Shown: piece by piece, positions 4,594 to 6,895 of the stretch | How the letters are laid out: each line of letters opens with the position of its first letter | How positions within the stretch are numbered: the first letter of the stretch is position 1 | Assembly (NCBI GenBank): GCA_030591625.1 | Contig: JAUVAR010000142.1 | Coordinates: 1 to 6,895, forward strand | Direction of reading: 5' to 3' | DNA: 6,895 nucleotides | From: Candidatus Zixiibacteriota bacterium | Lineage (GTDB): Bacteria; Zixibacteria; MSB-5A5; GN15; FEB-12 | Notes under the pieces: generated by a model | Seen by the model: only the letters and a program-made list of their open reading frames with translations | Told to the model about the DNA's origin: nothing | Database searches by the model: none | Position numbers and translations under genes: made by a program

Positions 4594-6895
4594 TTGAAAA
4601 AGTTTAGCATTATTTTATTGGCGAGCATGATTGGTCTGTTCGCTTTCACCTCTCAATTATTAGCAGATGATTATTGGCAGCAGGAAGTCAACTATGTTAT
4701 GGAAGTTACTCTCGCCGATGATCTGCGTACGATAGATGGTTTCATCGAAATTGAGTATATCAATAACTCCCCCGACACCCTCCGAGAGTTATACCTTAAA
4801 GCTTTTCCGAATGCGATTCAGAAAGGGTCGTATGCCGATCATAAGAATCGTTCAATGAATAATTATTCACTTGAAGAGCTCAAACCATCGGAACAAGGTT
4901 CTCTTGAGCTTCGTGATCGTTCCGGTGTAATTCATACTTATTCATCATTTGAATTTGATAATACGATTATTACAGTCTATTTAATTCGTCCTCTTCTACC
5001 CGGACAGAAAACTGAACTCTCATTTGATTTTACAACAGTATTACCAGACCCCGGTAAAATGCGAATGGGTGTTGATCGTGGTACCATCAAAGCGGCCTAT
5101 TGGTATCCTCAGGTTTGCGTCTATGACCGGAGAGTTGGATGGGTCAATTCGCAGTATCTGGGATGGGGTGAAACGTACGGGGATTTTGGTAGCTTCGATG
5201 TTACAATCAATGCACCCGAAGATCAGATCGTTGCTGCAACCGGTGAGCTTAAGAACCGAGAGGAAGCACTTCCTTCAAAGCTGAGAGATAAATTAGATAT
5301 TAGCAATTATCTCAAGCCACGCGCAGAGTGGCCCGAACTAAATCTCGATAAAACAAAAAAGAAGGGCTGGCGTTATACCGCCGAAAATTGCAACGATTTT
5401 GTTTGGACAGCATGCAACAACTGGTGTATCGATTCGGGTTCTGTGAATGGTGTCAAAGTTGTGGCCTACCCACTTCGTTACAAAGCTGCCAGCTGGACCT
5501 CGGCTGTCAGGCTGGGCAAGGAAGCAGTCGAAACATTTTCGGAATTGTACTATCCCTATGCATGGCCGGTTGTTCGTATCTGTGATGCTTTCGGCGGCAT
5601 GGAATACCCGATGATAACAAACTGCTCCGGCGGTGAGCCATCGAAGTCGTTCAGTATGCTGCTCTACCATGAGATTGGACATTTCTGGTTTATGGGGCAG
5701 GTCGGTTCCAACCAGGTTGACAGACCGTTCATGGATGAAGGCTTCACCACGAGTATGGAACATGTTGCGATGGAGAAATACTACGGACGTGAAGGTAACT
5801 ACAATCGTTTTCGAACAGCTTATCAAAAACGATTCGCACCAAATGTTGAAGATCGAAATGTGCGTGGGTTCCGTCCGTTATTGCTTTTGCAAAAAGAAGG
5901 TCTCGATCGTCCAATGATGTACACTTCGTACGATCAGGGGATGGAGTACTGGCCTTACCGTGTCTCGGCTTATTATAAGTCTGCAGCAATGCATTATTCG
6001 CTTCGTTCAATTTTGGGAGATCCGGCATATTTCAAGGCGATGTATCAATATTGTGAGAAATGGTTCTTCAAGCATCCGTACGAAGATGATTTCAAGAACT
6101 CTATGGAAGATGCAACCGGCATCGATTTTGATCTTTATCTCGATCAATGGTTCCACACGAAACATCGGCTCGACTATGCGTTTGAAAGCAAGAAAACGAG
6201 GAAAACAGACCGCACGAATATGCACACGATCAAAATTAAGCGTGTTGGTGATCTTGTTGCTCCGATAGATGTAGCTATAATCTATGAACAGGGAGACACA
6301 ACGTTCTACACAGTTGCTCCCGAAGGAATGCGCTACGCCAAGCCGGGTTATATTTTGTTGCCGACATGGAACCAGTTCCGTCGCAAGGAACGTGATTACG
6401 AATTTACAATCAAGGCTGCACGAGGAATTGATAAGGTCGTTGTTGATCCGGATAATTTGTTGATGGATATCAATCGTTTGAATAATGCGTCTGGTCGGCT
6501 TCCACCTATCGAGGCACGCCTTGATAACATGAAGTATGATCGTATTCCACTGCATCATTATGCACTGCGTTATCGGCCTGATTTCTGGTACAATGAACCA
6601 GATGGCTTGATGTTGGGTGGTCATGTACACGGTTCTTATCTCGGACAGGATTCAAAATTCAATCTCGATTTCAAAATTGGGACTGAATCTGCTTTGGCTA
6701 ATTTAGATATTTCAATGTCTAATCCGTTTGGTCCGTTTGGTTATCAGTCGAGAAATTGGACAAGGCATCTAAAATCTTCCAATAGGAGTTTTACTACTGT
6801 AGGTTATGAGAAGCGTTGGAAGAAGTGGACCTCGCGTCCCGACCATGAACTGTTCAGGTTCCAGCTGGATTATTCAAATGTTGAAGACAAAGATG
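4594..6895 (+). CDS. Secreted M1 family zinc metallopeptidase with a C-terminal extension, 3' end outside window
   Basis: This is an exported zinc peptidase of the M1 (aminopeptidase N / leukotriene A4 hydrolase) family, 767 codons so far. The TTG start has AGGAG 8 nt upstream and directly follows the LysE stop. A signal peptide is clear: MKK, a hydrophobic core (IILLASMIGLFAF), then SQLLA before the likely cleavage near residue 24. The N-terminal beta domain (about 30-240) includes AAYWYPQVCVYD and GETYGDFGSFDVTI. The catalytic domain holds GGMEYP (334-339, in place of GAMEN), the zinc site HEIGH (359-363) with E382 18 residues later (zinc ligands H359, H363, E382; general base E360), and YYKS with Y460 as the probable transition-state tyrosine. 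An Ig-like domain ends near VDPDNLLMDINRLNN. From about residue 640 the text (YRPDFWYNEPDGLMLGG, then alternating polar and hydrophobic strands) resembles an outer-membrane barrel. It probably releases amino acids or small peptides from proteins in the envelope. Confidence 0.93.
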   Translation, partial: MKKFSIILLASMIGLFAFTSQLLADDYWQQEVNYVMEVTLADDLRTIDGFIEIEYINNSPDTLRELYLKAFPNAIQKGSYADHKNRSMNNYSLEELKPSEQGSLELRDRSGVIHTYSSFEFDNTIITVYLIRPLLPGQKTELSFDFTTVLPDPGKMRMGVDRGTIKAAYWYPQVCVYDRRVGWVNSQYLGWGETYGDFGSFDVTINAPEDQIVAATGELKNREEALPSKLRDKLDISNYLKPRAEWPELNLDKTKKKGWRYTAENCNDFVWTACNNWCIDSGSVNGVKVVAYPLRYKAASWTSAVRLGKEAVETFSELYYPYAWPVVRICDAFGGMEYPMITNCSGGEPSKSFSMLLYHEIGHFWFMGQVGSNQVDRPFMDEGFTTSMEHVAMEKYYGREGNYNRFRTAYQKRFAPNVEDRNVRGFRPLLLLQKEGLDRPMMYTSYDQGMEYWPYRVSAYYKSAAMHYSLRSILGDPAYFKAMYQYCEKWFFKHPYEDDFKNSMEDATGIDFDLYLDQWFHTKHRLDYAFESKKTRKTDRTNMHTIKIKRVGDLVAPIDVAIIYEQGDTTFYTVAPEGMRYAKPGYILLPTWNQFRRKERDYEFTIKAARGIDKVVVDPDNLLMDINRLNNASGRLPPIEARLDNMKYDRIPLHHYALRYRPDFWYNEPDGLMLGGHVHGSYLGQDSKFNLDFKIGTESALANLDISMSNPFGPFGYQSRNWTRHLKSSNRSFTTVGYEKRWKKWTSRPDHELFRFQLDYSNVEDKD

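Noticed and set aside
4347..4607. 86-codon plus-strand ORF overlapping the end of the LysE-family gene
   Set aside because: It is out of frame with a clear membrane transporter and has no SD; it only bridges into the peptidase start by chance.
5338..5826. Open frame of 162 codons on the minus strand
   Set aside because: It lies wholly inside the M1 peptidase, opposite the GGMEY and HEIGH motifs, and its translation has no recognisable domain.
5024..6268. Several plus-strand ORFs of 65 to 102 codons (5024-5284, 5388-5585, 5633-5917, 5960-6268) and a minus-strand one (5744-6028)
   Set aside because: All are alternative frames within the M1 gene, which is continuous from TTG 4594 to the window end with signal peptide and catalytic motifs in order.
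6007..6630. Open frame of 207 codons on the minus strand
   Set aside because: It is antisense to the well-supported M1 reading frame; its translation is Ile/His-rich and not domain-like.
6724..6741. Tandem 9-mer CCGTTTGGT x2
   Set aside because: It encodes a PFG-PFG turn within the M1 C-terminal domain; two copies are too few to call a repeat feature.

Overview
The window reads as a chromosomal segment of a Gram-negative bacterium, AT-leaning by eye and densely coded. The lineage cannot be fixed from the sequence alone. A phosphohexomutase with archaeal-type GlmM motifs, a secreted M1 metallopeptidase running into a barrel-like C-terminal extension, and free use of TTG starts would fit the FCB superphylum or a related uncultivated phylum; that placement is inference. 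There is no tRNA, rRNA, CRISPR array, integrase, transposase or phage gene, and no gene-free stretch longer than about 160 bases.

Region 1 (1-2592, + strand) holds the 3' part of a phosphoglucosamine mutase-like gene and a complete glmS, 15 bases apart. Together they make glucosamine-6-phosphate from fructose-6-phosphate and glutamine, then isomerise it to glucosamine-1-phosphate, the entry to UDP-GlcNAc, peptidoglycan and LPS.

Region 2 (2594-3838) is a patchwork of small genes. An unrecognised ORF of about 87 aa on the minus strand ends one base from the glmS stop. A GNAT acetyltransferase on the plus strand diverges from it, across a spacer with a good minus-strand promoter and two AT-rich palindromes. 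A second unrecognised minus-strand ORF (about 72 aa, helical) converges on the GNAT gene. Its 5' end is odd: an 11-codon ORF ends at an A7 run plus stop, with an SD-like sequence 12 nt upstream of the run, and the main ORF continues in the -1 frame. This could be a programmed frameshift, a leader peptide with reinitiation, or a simple indel.

Region 3 (3839-6895, + strand) has a short spacer with an imperfect palindrome and a candidate promoter, then a LysE-family exporter and a large secreted M1 metallopeptidase. The peptidase starts at a TTG directly after the LysE stop, behind a strong SD, and runs off the window end after 767 codons. The pair looks like a translationally coupled two-gene unit: an envelope peptidase beside an inner-membrane exporter of amino acids or similar small molecules.

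No clearly new multi-gene system is visible. The most unusual items are the A7 frameshift-like arrangement, the M1 peptidase with a probable outer-membrane C-terminal domain, and the possibly leaderless lysE-like transcript.
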